64,000 nt of DNA, taken from positions 124,001 through 188,000 of the forward strand of contig CAJTUF010000002.1 in the NCBI GenBank assembly GCA_910579675.1. Reading direction: 5' to 3'. The stretch comes from an uncultured Muribaculaceae bacterium. Its GTDB lineage: Bacteria > Bacteroidota > Bacteroidia > Bacteroidales > Muribaculaceae. Position 1 is the stretch's first letter. Every line of letters starts with the position of its first letter. Position numbers and translations under genes: made by a program. This document shows positions 8,259 to 14,848 of the stretch, in pieces. The notes under the pieces were generated by a model, which was not told where the DNA came from, made no database searches, and worked only from the letters and a program-made list of their open reading frames with translations.

Positions 8259-9458
8259 TCAGTTGTCAGTAGATGATTTGATTATGAAAGAAGCGGCGGC
8301 AGATGCCGGATCGGCTTCGCGGAGAATGGCGCCGCTCACCGCCACGCCGTCGGCTCCCGCGCTGCGGAGGGTGGCCACATCATCGAGAGTGATTCCACCG
8401 ATAGCCACCACGGGCAGGTGTATTCCTTCCGCGTTCATGGCAGAGATTATGTTGCGGTAGCCGTCGGTGCCGAGCACCGGGGCGAGCCGCTCTTTGGTGA
8501 GAGTGAATCTGAATGGCCCGAGCCCTATATAGTCGGCGCCATTGCGGGCCGCCTCTCTTATGTCGTCGAGTGTGTTGGCTGTGGATCCGACAATCTTTTC
8601 CGGTCCGAGCATTTCGCGAGCTTTGGCGGGAGGCATATCGTTTTTGCCGAGATGCACTCCGTCGGCCCCCGCTTCGTCCACCAGCTCCACATGGTCGTCG
8701 ATGATAAAAGTGAAGTGGCCGAAGCGGGATCGCAAAGCTGCTATGGCTTTTGCCTCGGCAAGGAGCAGATCGGGATTGGCGTCTTTGTGTCGCAGCTGGA
8801 TCCAGCGGCACCCCCCTTCGAGAGCTTTCACTGCTCCCTCGACCACATCTTGTCCGGGGTAGGGGTGGGTGATGAGCTGGAGCCGGAAATGGCTGAGGTC
8901 GAGTGGACGCCGGCGCCACGCCGCTCCGAGCATTGCCGCCCCTCCGAAGCCAAATTGCTTAACGAGCGGAATACGGTCGGGTGTCACGCCCCCGAGAGCC
9001 ACCACCGGTACCCGGCAATGGCCCAAGGCGCTACCTAAGTCCGGATCGGCCATTATATCCGACCTGTAGCCGGGTTTGGAAATGCTCGGAAAGATCGGGC
9101 TCAGAAAGAGGTAGGAAGTGCCCGGCGAGGCGTCGCTGAGCTCGGCGAGTGAGTGGCACGAGCGGCTAACCCTCCCTTGCCAGCCTTGAGGAGCTACGGG
9201 GTTGCGGCTGTTGAGATGCAGGCCGCCACACCCCGTTGCGGCTGCAATAAGGAAATGGTCGTGGAGTGTGAGGACAGTTCGCAATGCCGGGTCGATTGAC
9301 TCGATGAGGCTTTGCATTTCTTTCTCCGACGCCCCCGGCTTGCGTATATGTATGTAGTCGAAATCCCCCTCCGAGGCAAGCCGCTCTATAGCCGCCGCCT
9401 CATCGGGGTAGAAATAAGGTGGCGTAATGGCCACGCGTATAAAACGGTTGTCGCTCAT
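8259..9458 (-). CDS. thiE: TenI-ThiE fusion: thiazole tautomerase-like plus thiamin phosphate synthase
   Basis: 399 residues from ATG 9458, chosen because it starts 2 bases after the thiS stop; ATG 9473 would overlap thiS. The length is nearly twice a normal ThiE (about 210), and two TIM-barrel halves are visible. Residues about 1-190 are TenI-like: HIRKPG, GGLHLNSRN, a CHSL motif with H102 where B. subtilis TenI has its catalytic His, then SPIFPSISKPGY. Residues about 195-399 are a complete ThiE: QLRHKD, GADGVHLGKNDMP, GADYIGLGPFRFTLTK and VVAIGGI. Inferred role: the N-half aromatises the ThiG product and the C-half joins it to HMP-PP, giving thiamin phosphate. The N-half could also be a degenerate ThiE. 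Confidence 0.9.
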   Translation of the reverse strand: MSDNRFIRVAITPPYFYPDEAAAIERLASEGDFDYIHIRKPGASEKEMQSLIESIDPALRTVLTLHDHFLIAAATGCGGLHLNSRNPVAPQGWQGRVSRSCHSLAELSDASPGTSYLFLSPIFPSISKPGYRSDIMADPDLGSALGHCRVPVVALGGVTPDRIPLVKQFGFGGAAMLGAAWRRRPLDLSHFRLQLITHPYPGQDVVEGAVKALEGGCRWIQLRHKDANPDLLLAEAKAIAALRSRFGHFTFIIDDHVELVDEAGADGVHLGKNDMPPAKAREMLGPEKIVGSTANTLDDIREAARNGADYIGLGPFRFTLTKERLAPVLGTDGYRNIISAMNAEGIHLPVVAIGGITLDDVATLRSAGADGVAVSGAILREADPASAAASFIIKSSTDN

Positions 9459-9460
9459 GG

Positions 9461-9667
9461 TCAGCCGCCACACACTGCTGTGATGACAGTGATTTTCATA
9501 TCATCCCGCAGGGGAGTAGTGGGCCAATCGGCGCGGGCCACCACGCGATTGTCGACCGCCACAGCCTGTCCCGGCGCTCCGAGGCCGTGTAGCGTGAGGA
9601 GCGCAGCGAGGGTTGCCGGCTCCACTGTGCCGACATCAATAATCTTTTTGTTGAGTTCTACTTTCAT
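9461..9667 (-). CDS. thiS: Sulfur carrier protein ThiS
   Basis: 68 residues from ATG 9667, where the ubiquitin-like fold begins (MKVELNKKIIDV); longer upstream frames run into the riboswitch region. The C-terminus is the required Gly-Gly (TAVCGG), which is adenylated and turned into a thiocarboxylate to deliver sulfur to ThiG. No ThiF-type activating enzyme is encoded in this operon, so another E1-like enzyme must act on it. First gene of the thiamin operon. Confidence 0.9.
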   Translation of the reverse strand: MKVELNKKIIDVGTVEPATLAALLTLHGLGAPGQAVAVDNRVVARADWPTTPLRDDMKITVITAVCGG

Positions 9668-9672
9668 GGATG

Positions 9673-9715
9673 CTCTCATTGGTGATATACTGAATATCGA
9701 CGGCTTCAATGAGAG
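9673..9715 (-). promoter_or_regulatory. Hairpin just before thiS start, likely riboswitch expression platform
   Basis: On the minus strand CTCTCATTG (9715-9707) pairs perfectly with CAATGAGAG (9681-9673), and a smaller ATATC/GATAT-type stem can form inside. The 3' arm ends 5 bases before the thiS ATG. It therefore covers the ribosome docking region and is a plausible switch between the TPP aptamer and translation. Confidence 0.5.
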
Positions 9716-9750
9716 GTGCCGGCTCCGGATAGGGGGAGTCGCGGCGTAGC

Positions 9751-9840
9751 ACAAGTCCTTTCGTCGGTATCAACCGCATCAAGTTCAAAGGGTCTGATCT
9801 CAGCCGTCGCTGCGGTGCAGCGGGATGGCACCCCTCTTGT
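9751..9840 (-). promoter_or_regulatory. TPP riboswitch (THI element)
   Basis: The minus strand contains the conserved core of the thiamin pyrophosphate aptamer: AGGGGTGCC, then GGCTGAGATCAG, ACCCTTTGAACTTGAT, and a closing CGACGAAAGGAC. P1 is ACAAG (9840-9836) pairing with CTTGT (9755-9751). It precedes thiS by about 85 bases and explains feedback repression of the whole thiS-tenI/thiE-thiG-thiH-tenA-thiD operon by TPP. Confidence 0.95.
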
Positions 9841-9853
9841 TGTGTCGTCGGCG

Positions 9854-9886
9854 CAAAATTAGTAAAAAAATCCGATAGATGTCAAG
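9854..9886 (-). promoter_or_regulatory. Likely promoter of the thiamin operon
   Basis: The minus strand has TAATTTTG (9861-9854), matching TAnnTTTG, with CTTGAC (9886-9881) upstream at slightly long spacing. Transcription would start near 9850, directly ahead of the TPP aptamer. Confidence 0.5.
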
Positions 9887-9929
9887 AAAAAAACTTCCGG
9901 AATATCTTTACTTCTTGCGGTAGCTAAAT

Positions 9930-10014
9930 CGGCGCGTAGCGCCCGGAGCCCCTTTGGGGGCGTTCCTTGAGGTTAGCCCCACTCAAAGGCGCGCGTAGCC
10001 GCCGCAGAGTGGGG
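9930..10014. repeat. GC-rich hairpin element, copy 1
   Basis: A dense GC segment inside AT-rich surroundings. Positions 9930-9958 match 25 of 29 bases, in reverse orientation, with 29625-29653 (core AAAGGGGCT followed by GGGCGCTACG). Next to it, CCCCACT and AGTGGGG form a stem between about 9977 and 10014. It fuses directly to the broken ATPase frame, so it probably arrived with, or replaced, the lost part of that gene. Confidence 0.45.
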
Positions 10015-10168
10015 TCAAATGGGCGAAGACGTAAAGCAATTCAAAGGAAAACGCCCTTATTGCAGTTGTCGTTTTACCACACCATTTAGGTCCCTCTATA
10101 AGGACCGCACCCATATAGTTTAATCGTGATTTGAGTTCAGCATCAGCAATTCTTGGTAGATATTTCAT
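9983..10168 (-). pseudogene. Truncated AAA ATPase (DUF4143-type), N-terminal remnant
   Basis: From ATG 10168 the minus strand encodes a start typical of bacterial ATPases with an AAA_14 plus DUF4143 arrangement: KYLPRIADAEL, then GAVLIEGPKWCGKTTTA, a complete Walker A. About 45 residues in, the homology stops. The frame runs through the GC-rich repeat element and ends at 9983, giving about 61 residues where the intact family has about 400. Walker B, sensor and C-terminal parts are absent from the window. An ATG at 10216 extends the frame but is unlikely. A TAACTTTG promoter box lies at 10197-10190, with a tandem repeat array just upstream. Confidence 0.75.
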
Positions 10169-10189
10169 ATTTAGCATAGTTTGAGATTG

Positions 10190-10197
10190 CAAAGTTA
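10190..10197 (-). promoter_or_regulatory. -7 box in front of the ATPase relic
   Basis: TAACTTTG on the minus strand matches TAnnTTTG. The -33 position carries only a weak TTG-like sequence. The predicted start, near 10186, is about 18 bases before the ATG of the relic. The 23-bp repeats begin about 30 bases further upstream, an operator-like placement. Confidence 0.45.
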
Positions 10198-10226
10198 CAA
10201 AACTTTCCTTTACCAAGTAATAGTAA

Positions 10227-10370
10227 TACTGCTTTTTGAGGTGATTTGATACTGCTTTTTGAGGTGATTTGATACTGCTTTTTGAGGTGATTTGATACTG
10301 CTTTTTGAGGTGATTTGTTGCCGCTTTTTGAGGTTGTTTGTTGCCGCTTTTTGAGGTAATTTATACTGCT
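10227..10370. repeat. Tandem array of 23-bp repeats (six units plus a partial)
   Basis: Units start at 10227, 10250, 10273, 10296, 10319 and 10342, with a partial unit at 10364. Three units are identical and the fourth differs in its last base. The last two diverge at the edges (TGCC for TACT) but keep the core GCTTTTTGAGGT. The array fills the gap between the ATPase relic promoter and the 3' end of the transglycosylase gene. There are no spacers, so it is not CRISPR. The regular 23-bp period, about two helical turns, suggests clustered protein-binding sites or a replication-slippage repeat. Confidence 0.9.
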
Positions 10371-10379
10371 GGAATGTTT

Positions 10380-12014
10380 TTACTTTTTGCGGCGCTTGCG
10401 GGATGAACTTGTTGTCTTGGCAGGGATGGTGATGGTCTGCCCGGCGCGGATAGCCACGGAGCTGCCCATGTTGTTGGCCTGCTGGATGGCTTTGACAGTC
10501 ACGCCGTGGCGCTTGGCGATTTTCGACAGGTTGTCGCCCGAACGCACCTTGTATCTGGTAGGTCCTGCGGGCTTGGCCGGAGCTGTTTTTTTCTTGGGTT
10601 GGGGAGTAGCTTTAGGCTCGGCTGCTGCGGCGACCTGACGGGCGGGAGCGGCGGCTGCGGCGGCAGTGCGGGCCGAATCGGGAGCGGCAGCAAGGCTCCG
10701 GGTAGCCACAGCTGTCGTGTCGGCGGGTGCCTCGTCGCGCCTCATCACTTCGATGGTGAGGTCTTGCCCGGCCTTGACCTTGCCGCGCTTGAGATTGTTC
10801 CACTTCTTGATATCGGTGGCGCTCACGCCGTAGCGGCGTGCAATGTCGCGCAGATTTTCGCCGCGCTTCACGGTGTGGGTGATTCTCACAAGCGTGGGGC
10901 CATCGCCTGCGCTTGTGACAGAGTCGCGGGGCACACCCGGCTCGACATATGTGCGGCGGGCATACTGGTCGGCATCAGTGGCCATGATTGCATCGTGGCT
11001 TATGATGTAGCTCAGACACTGCTGCGAGGGGAGCACGAGCGAGTAGGGGTGGTTGTTGCCGGGGATTATATCCTTGCGAAACTGCGGATTGAGCATCCTT
11101 ATCTCCTCGACCGGTATGTTGAGCACCTGGGCAATCTGGTTGAAGTGAACACGGTCGGCCACCTGCACGGTGTCGGTCACGAGTTGCTGCTTCACCACGG
11201 TGGGCTTCAGTCCGAAGCGGTCGTAATAGTTCATCACAAAGTTGGCAGCGATGAAAGCTGGCAGATAGCCGCGAGTCTCTGTGGGGAGGAAATTGTAGAT
11301 CTCCCAGAAATCTTTTTTGCCGCCACCGGCGCGTCGGAGCGCTTTGTTGACATTGCCCGGGCCGCAGTTGTAGGCGGCGATGGCGAGCGACCAGTCGTCG
11401 TAGATGTCGTGGAGCTGGCGGAGGTATTTGGCTGCTGCGGCCGACGACTTGCGTGGGTCGCGGCGCTGGTCTACGAGCGAGTTTATCTCAAGGCCGAGTC
11501 CGCCTGCCGTGGCGGGCATGAACTGCCAGAGACCAACCGCTCCCGCGCGGCTCACGGCATTGGGCTGGATGGCGCTCTCGATCACCGGCAGATATTGCAG
11601 TTCGAGAGGCATGTTCTGTTTGGTGAGCTCCTCGACAAATATGTTGCCGTAGTAGTTGTGGAGGGCTATCATATCGGCCACAAGAGTGCGGCGACGGGTG
11701 AGATACATGTCGATAAACCGTCCCACGATCTCATTGTAGGGCATCTCCATCTCGGTCGGGAGTCGCGAGAGCAGCTCGGCATATTGCTGGGGGGTGCCGG
11801 CGGCCGAGGCTGTGGTGTCGATCATCTCCACCCTCTCGGTGAAATATTTGAGGTAGAAATCTTCCTCAAGCTGGCGGGTTGCAGTCTCGAAGCTTTCGGG
11901 AGCTATGACATTGGGGTCGGTGATCGAATGTTTGATGTCGAGAATCGACATGGCGGCCGAAGCGGTGACGGCTGCTATGGAGAGGCATATTGTGGAGAAG
12001 AATCTAAGGGCCAT
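10380..12014 (-). CDS. Membrane-bound lytic transglycosylase, MltD-like, with two LysM domains
   Basis: 544 residues. A signal peptide covers residues 1-21. An SLT (GH23) domain lies around residues 120-250 with catalytic Glu in VIESAIQPNAVSRAGAVGLWQFMP (E146-S147) and AAYNCGPGNVNKAL later. LysM repeats lie at about 378-425 and 487-533 (YKVRSGDNLSKIAKRHGV), joined by an Ala/Pro/Lys-rich linker. The C-terminus is very basic (SSSRKRRKK). It cleaves peptidoglycan glycan strands with 1,6-anhydro ends and binds the wall through LysM. It is the last gene of the parA-parB-DUF5683-mltD cluster, an order common in Bacteroidetes, hinting at coupling of wall remodelling with the cell cycle. Confidence 0.92.
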   Translation of the reverse strand: MALRFFSTICLSIAAVTASAAMSILDIKHSITDPNVIAPESFETATRQLEEDFYLKYFTERVEMIDTTASAAGTPQQYAELLSRLPTEMEMPYNEIVGRFIDMYLTRRRTLVADMIALHNYYGNIFVEELTKQNMPLELQYLPVIESAIQPNAVSRAGAVGLWQFMPATAGGLGLEINSLVDQRRDPRKSSAAAAKYLRQLHDIYDDWSLAIAAYNCGPGNVNKALRRAGGGKKDFWEIYNFLPTETRGYLPAFIAANFVMNYYDRFGLKPTVVKQQLVTDTVQVADRVHFNQIAQVLNIPVEEIRMLNPQFRKDIIPGNNHPYSLVLPSQQCLSYIISHDAIMATDADQYARRTYVEPGVPRDSVTSAGDGPTLVRITHTVKRGENLRDIARRYGVSATDIKKWNNLKRGKVKAGQDLTIEVMRRDEAPADTTAVATRSLAAAPDSARTAAAAAAPARQVAAAAEPKATPQPKKKTAPAKPAGPTRYKVRSGDNLSKIAKRHGVTVKAIQQANNMGSSVAIRAGQTITIPAKTTSSSRKRRKK

Positions 12015-12045
12015 CGGTAATGGGGGAGATTGGAGTCAGACAGTG

Positions 12046-12858
12046 CTAAAAGGTCAGCGCCCACTGCACTCCCAATCCTGGGATCTGCGAGCGGGTGTCG
12101 GGGATTATTGCGGGCGACCAGTCGATCGACAGGTCGGGGGTTATGTCGAAATGGGCGAGTGAGGCGTCGACATAAGCGTCGACCATCGCAATGAGATACA
12201 CACCCACCATCGAGATGATGCAGAGATCGCGGTTGCGTCGGCAGTAGTCTTTGCGGGCCTTGAAGCTGCGCTCGAGATACTGGTGGTCGAGATCGCTCTC
12301 GCTTACGGTGGGTGGGAAAAAGTCCATGTAGCTGTTGGTGTTGGGGTCGGAGTCGGTCAGATCATTGTAGGCGCGGGTGTAGTCGCCCAGCATCATGTTG
12401 TTCCATTGGGTGCCGTAGCCGAGGGCCATGTAGGCGCCCACCACAATGGGGAGCTTCCAGAACCGCCGGTTGTAGATCTGCCCCAGACCGGGGAAGAGAG
12501 CCGAGAGCCACACTGCGCGGGTTGGGTCGGGATTGAACACTCGCTTCCCTTTTGAGGCTTCGACCACGGCCTTGGAGGGGGGGAGGATCGGCACAGTGTC
12601 GACCGGCGCGACGCTCACCGAGTCGCCTCGGGTGGATAGGATTTCGTCGACCACAGCCGCACCGGGCTCGTCGATCACCTTTCCGTAGGGTATCGAGTCG
12701 GGGAGCTCCACCGGATCGGTGGGATCGTCGGGCAGAGTGGCCGCCGAGGCTGAAAAAATGTTAAAACAGCTGATAATCATCCACACTGCTATAGCCACGG
12801 TGGCTCGCGCGCATAGCGGCGCAAGAGTCAAGATGGATGCGGAATGATTGTGGTTCAT
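12046..12858 (-). CDS. DUF5683 membrane protein
   Basis: 270 residues. An N-terminal hydrophobic segment (about residues 17-40) ends in SASA and may be a signal peptide or anchor. An acidic Pro-rich linker follows. The DUF5683 core begins near residue 110 with RAVWLSALFPGLGQIYNRRFWKLPIV, a hydrophobic GLGQxYN motif, then a second hydrophobic helix (IISMVGVYLIAMVDAYVDA). The C-terminus is beta-like (WALTF). Function is unknown. The family consistently sits between parB and a lytic transglycosylase in Bacteroidetes, as here, suggesting an envelope role linked to chromosome segregation or division. Gaps to parB (61 bases) and mltD (31 bases) fit one operon. Confidence 0.8.
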   Translation of the reverse strand: MNHNHSASILTLAPLCARATVAIAVWMIISCFNIFSASAATLPDDPTDPVELPDSIPYGKVIDEPGAAVVDEILSTRGDSVSVAPVDTVPILPPSKAVVEASKGKRVFNPDPTRAVWLSALFPGLGQIYNRRFWKLPIVVGAYMALGYGTQWNNMMLGDYTRAYNDLTDSDPNTNSYMDFFPPTVSESDLDHQYLERSFKARKDYCRRNRDLCIISMVGVYLIAMVDAYVDASLAHFDITPDLSIDWSPAIIPDTRSQIPGLGVQWALTF

Positions 12859-12919
12859 CTGTTAAGCTGGTGATAATGAGTGGATAAGGAGGCGCCGCGG
12901 GCCTTTCGTGGTCCGCAGG

Positions 12920-13813
12920 TCACTGATTTAATCCGTCAAAGATAGCAATTAATCTCTCAAGTTGGGCCTCGTCGGCGAAGCTGAAAGTGATTTTGCCGCG
13001 TCCCGAGCGGTCGCATGAGAGCTTGACGGGGGTGCCGAAGCGACCGGTGAGATGGTGGTTGAGCGCATCGAAGTCGTGGGACGAGAAGGTGGCGCCTTCG
13101 GTGTTTCCGTCGGCGTCGGTTCCTTCGGCTTTTTCGCGCTTGGTCTGCATATCCTTGGCGAGTTGCTCCACTCGCCTCACCGACAGCCCTTCCTTGACGA
13201 TCTTGTGGAAGAGGGCGAGCTGGTCCGACGGGTCGGTGAGTATGAGCAGGGCTCGTGCGTGGCCCATGTCGAGGCGCCGGTCGCGGAGGCCGAGCTGAAT
13301 CTCGGCGGGGAGGCGGAGCAGGCGCAGGAAGTTGGCTATCGTGGCCCGCTTCTTGCCTATGCGTTCGCTCAGGCGCTCTTGTGTGAGCTGATATTGGTCG
13401 ATGAGCTTCTTGTAGGTGAGTGCTATCTCTATGGCGTTGAGGTCTTCGCGCTGAATGTTTTCGATGAGCGCCATCTCGGTGAGCTCGCTCTCATTGGCAG
13501 TGCGGATGTAGGCGGGCACGCTGGTCAGTCCGGCCAGACGTGCTGCGCGGTAGCGTCGCTCTCCGGCAATGATCTGGTAGGAGTCGGGGCCGGTCTTGCG
13601 CAGGCTCAGAGGCTGCACGATGCCGAGCTCGCGGATCGATGTGGCGAGTTCTTCGAGGCTATCGTTGTCAAATGTTATGCGCGGCTGGTCGGGGTTGGGC
13701 GATATTCGGTCAAGGTCGATCTCATTGATGGCCGAGGAGCCGCGTGCGGGCGCGTCGTCCATGGCTATGAGCGAGTCGAGACCGCGTCCCAGTGGTGAGC
13801 GTTTTAATGCCAT
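12920..13813 (-). CDS. parB: Chromosome-partitioning protein ParB
   Basis: 297 residues. The N-terminal ParB/Srx domain has IDLDRISPNPDQPR and the CTP-binding GERRYRAARLAGLTSVPAYI. The next motif is TEMALIENIQREDLNAIE, then a helix-turn-helix region (LTQERLSERIGKKRATIANFLRLLRLP) and a C-terminal dimerisation segment. ParB binds parS sites, loads as a CTP-dependent clamp and works with ParA in origin segregation. I found no obvious parS palindrome nearby. The gene is 58 bases downstream of parA on the same strand. Confidence 0.95.
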   Translation of the reverse strand: MALKRSPLGRGLDSLIAMDDAPARGSSAINEIDLDRISPNPDQPRITFDNDSLEELATSIRELGIVQPLSLRKTGPDSYQIIAGERRYRAARLAGLTSVPAYIRTANESELTEMALIENIQREDLNAIEIALTYKKLIDQYQLTQERLSERIGKKRATIANFLRLLRLPAEIQLGLRDRRLDMGHARALLILTDPSDQLALFHKIVKEGLSVRRVEQLAKDMQTKREKAEGTDADGNTEGATFSSHDFDALNHHLTGRFGTPVKLSCDRSGRGKITFSFADEAQLERLIAIFDGLNQ

Positions 13814-13871
13814 ATCAGGTGGAAGATGGGGTGAGGATTGGAGTGGAAGGAGGAGGGGAGGGGGGGGGAGA

Positions 13872-14636
13872 CTATGCCTCGCGGGCTATGATTTCGCGGG
13901 CGAGGGCTATGTGGGATGTAGCGCCGCGGCTCTCGGGGTCGTAGAGCAGGGCGGGCAGGCCGTGGCTCGGCGCTTCGGAGAGGCGTATGTTGCGGGGAAT
14001 GACGGTGTCAAACACCATATCGCCGAAGTGGCCTTTGAGTTCCTCGTAGATCTTGTTGGCCAGGCGGAGACGAGCATCGTACATCGTGAGCAGAAATCCC
14101 TCTATCTCCAGGCCCGGATTGAGCTTTGGCTTGATGATGCGTATGGTGTTGATGAGCTTGGTGATGCCTTCGAGCGCGAAATATTCGGCCTGCACAGGTA
14201 TTATCACCGAGTTGGCGGCCGTGAGGGCGTTGACGGTGATGAGGCCGAGCGACGGGGAGCAGTCGATCAGGATATAATCAAACTCGGCGGCCACCGGAGC
14301 GAGGAGCCTCGACAGCACCTTTTCGCGTCCTGAGCGCGAGATAAGCTCTATCTCTGCGCCTGCAAGATCTATGCGCGACCCTATGAGAAACAGACCGTCG
14401 ACACATGTTGGCACCTCGGCGCCACGCATGGGATAGTCGTCGGCCAGACATTCGTAGATCGACGAGGTCATCTGGTCGGCGGTGATGCCCAGACCGCTGG
14501 TGGAGTTGGCCTGGGGGTCGGCGTCGATTATCAACACACGCTTACCCTCGGCGGCGAGCGACGCCCCGAGGTTGATGGTGGTGGTGGTCTTGCCTACGCC
14601 TCCCTTCTGGTTGGCTATTGCTATGATTTTGCCCAT
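13872..14636 (-). CDS. parA: Chromosome-partitioning ATPase ParA (Soj)
   Basis: 254 residues. The deviant Walker A is KGGVGKTTTTINLGASLA near residue 11. Switch I/Walker A' is IDADPQANSTSGLG, and YILIDCSPSLGLITVNAL is the Walker B region. This is a small chromosomal-type ParA without an N-terminal HTH, so it should not repress its own promoter directly. It moves ParB-parS complexes over the nucleoid. First gene of the parA-parB-DUF5683-mltD operon. A TAAATTTG box on the minus strand (14672-14665) is a possible promoter. Confidence 0.95.
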   Translation of the reverse strand: MGKIIAIANQKGGVGKTTTTINLGASLAAEGKRVLIIDADPQANSTSGLGITADQMTSSIYECLADDYPMRGAEVPTCVDGLFLIGSRIDLAGAEIELISRSGREKVLSRLLAPVAAEFDYILIDCSPSLGLITVNALTAANSVIIPVQAEYFALEGITKLINTIRIIKPKLNPGLEIEGFLLTMYDARLRLANKIYEELKGHFGDMVFDTVIPRNIRLSEAPSHGLPALLYDPESRGATSHIALAREIIAREA

Positions 14637-14810
14637 AATTTGTTGATCGGGTGATATTTTGCTGCAAATTTACTCAATCGACTCTTACGCGCGTGCGCCG
14701 CGCGCCCACATTTAATATATATTGTCAATAACTCACCCCTTTTGTTAATAAACCTGCCGGGATATATTTCAATGTGGGGCGCAGGGCAACATTATGCGTT
14801 GAAAAAGTGT

Positions 14811-14818
14811 TAATTTTG
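14811..14818 (+). promoter_or_regulatory. -7 promoter box of the 14849 lipoprotein gene
   Basis: TAATTTTG matches TAnnTTTG, 30 bases upstream of the ATG at 14849. The -33 region is not convincing. Confidence 0.45.
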
Positions 14819-14848
14819 CAGGTCACAACTAATACAATCCACAGACTC

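Noticed and set aside
10227..10370. CRISPR array
   Set aside because: Units are directly adjacent with no spacers, and no cas gene is near.
10506..12020. 504-codon plus-strand frame opposite the transglycosylase
   Set aside because: Shadow frame; the minus strand has catalytic and LysM motifs.
12859..14848. parS or replication origin next to parAB
   Set aside because: I looked for a parS-like palindrome and DnaA-box clusters by eye and saw none convincing.
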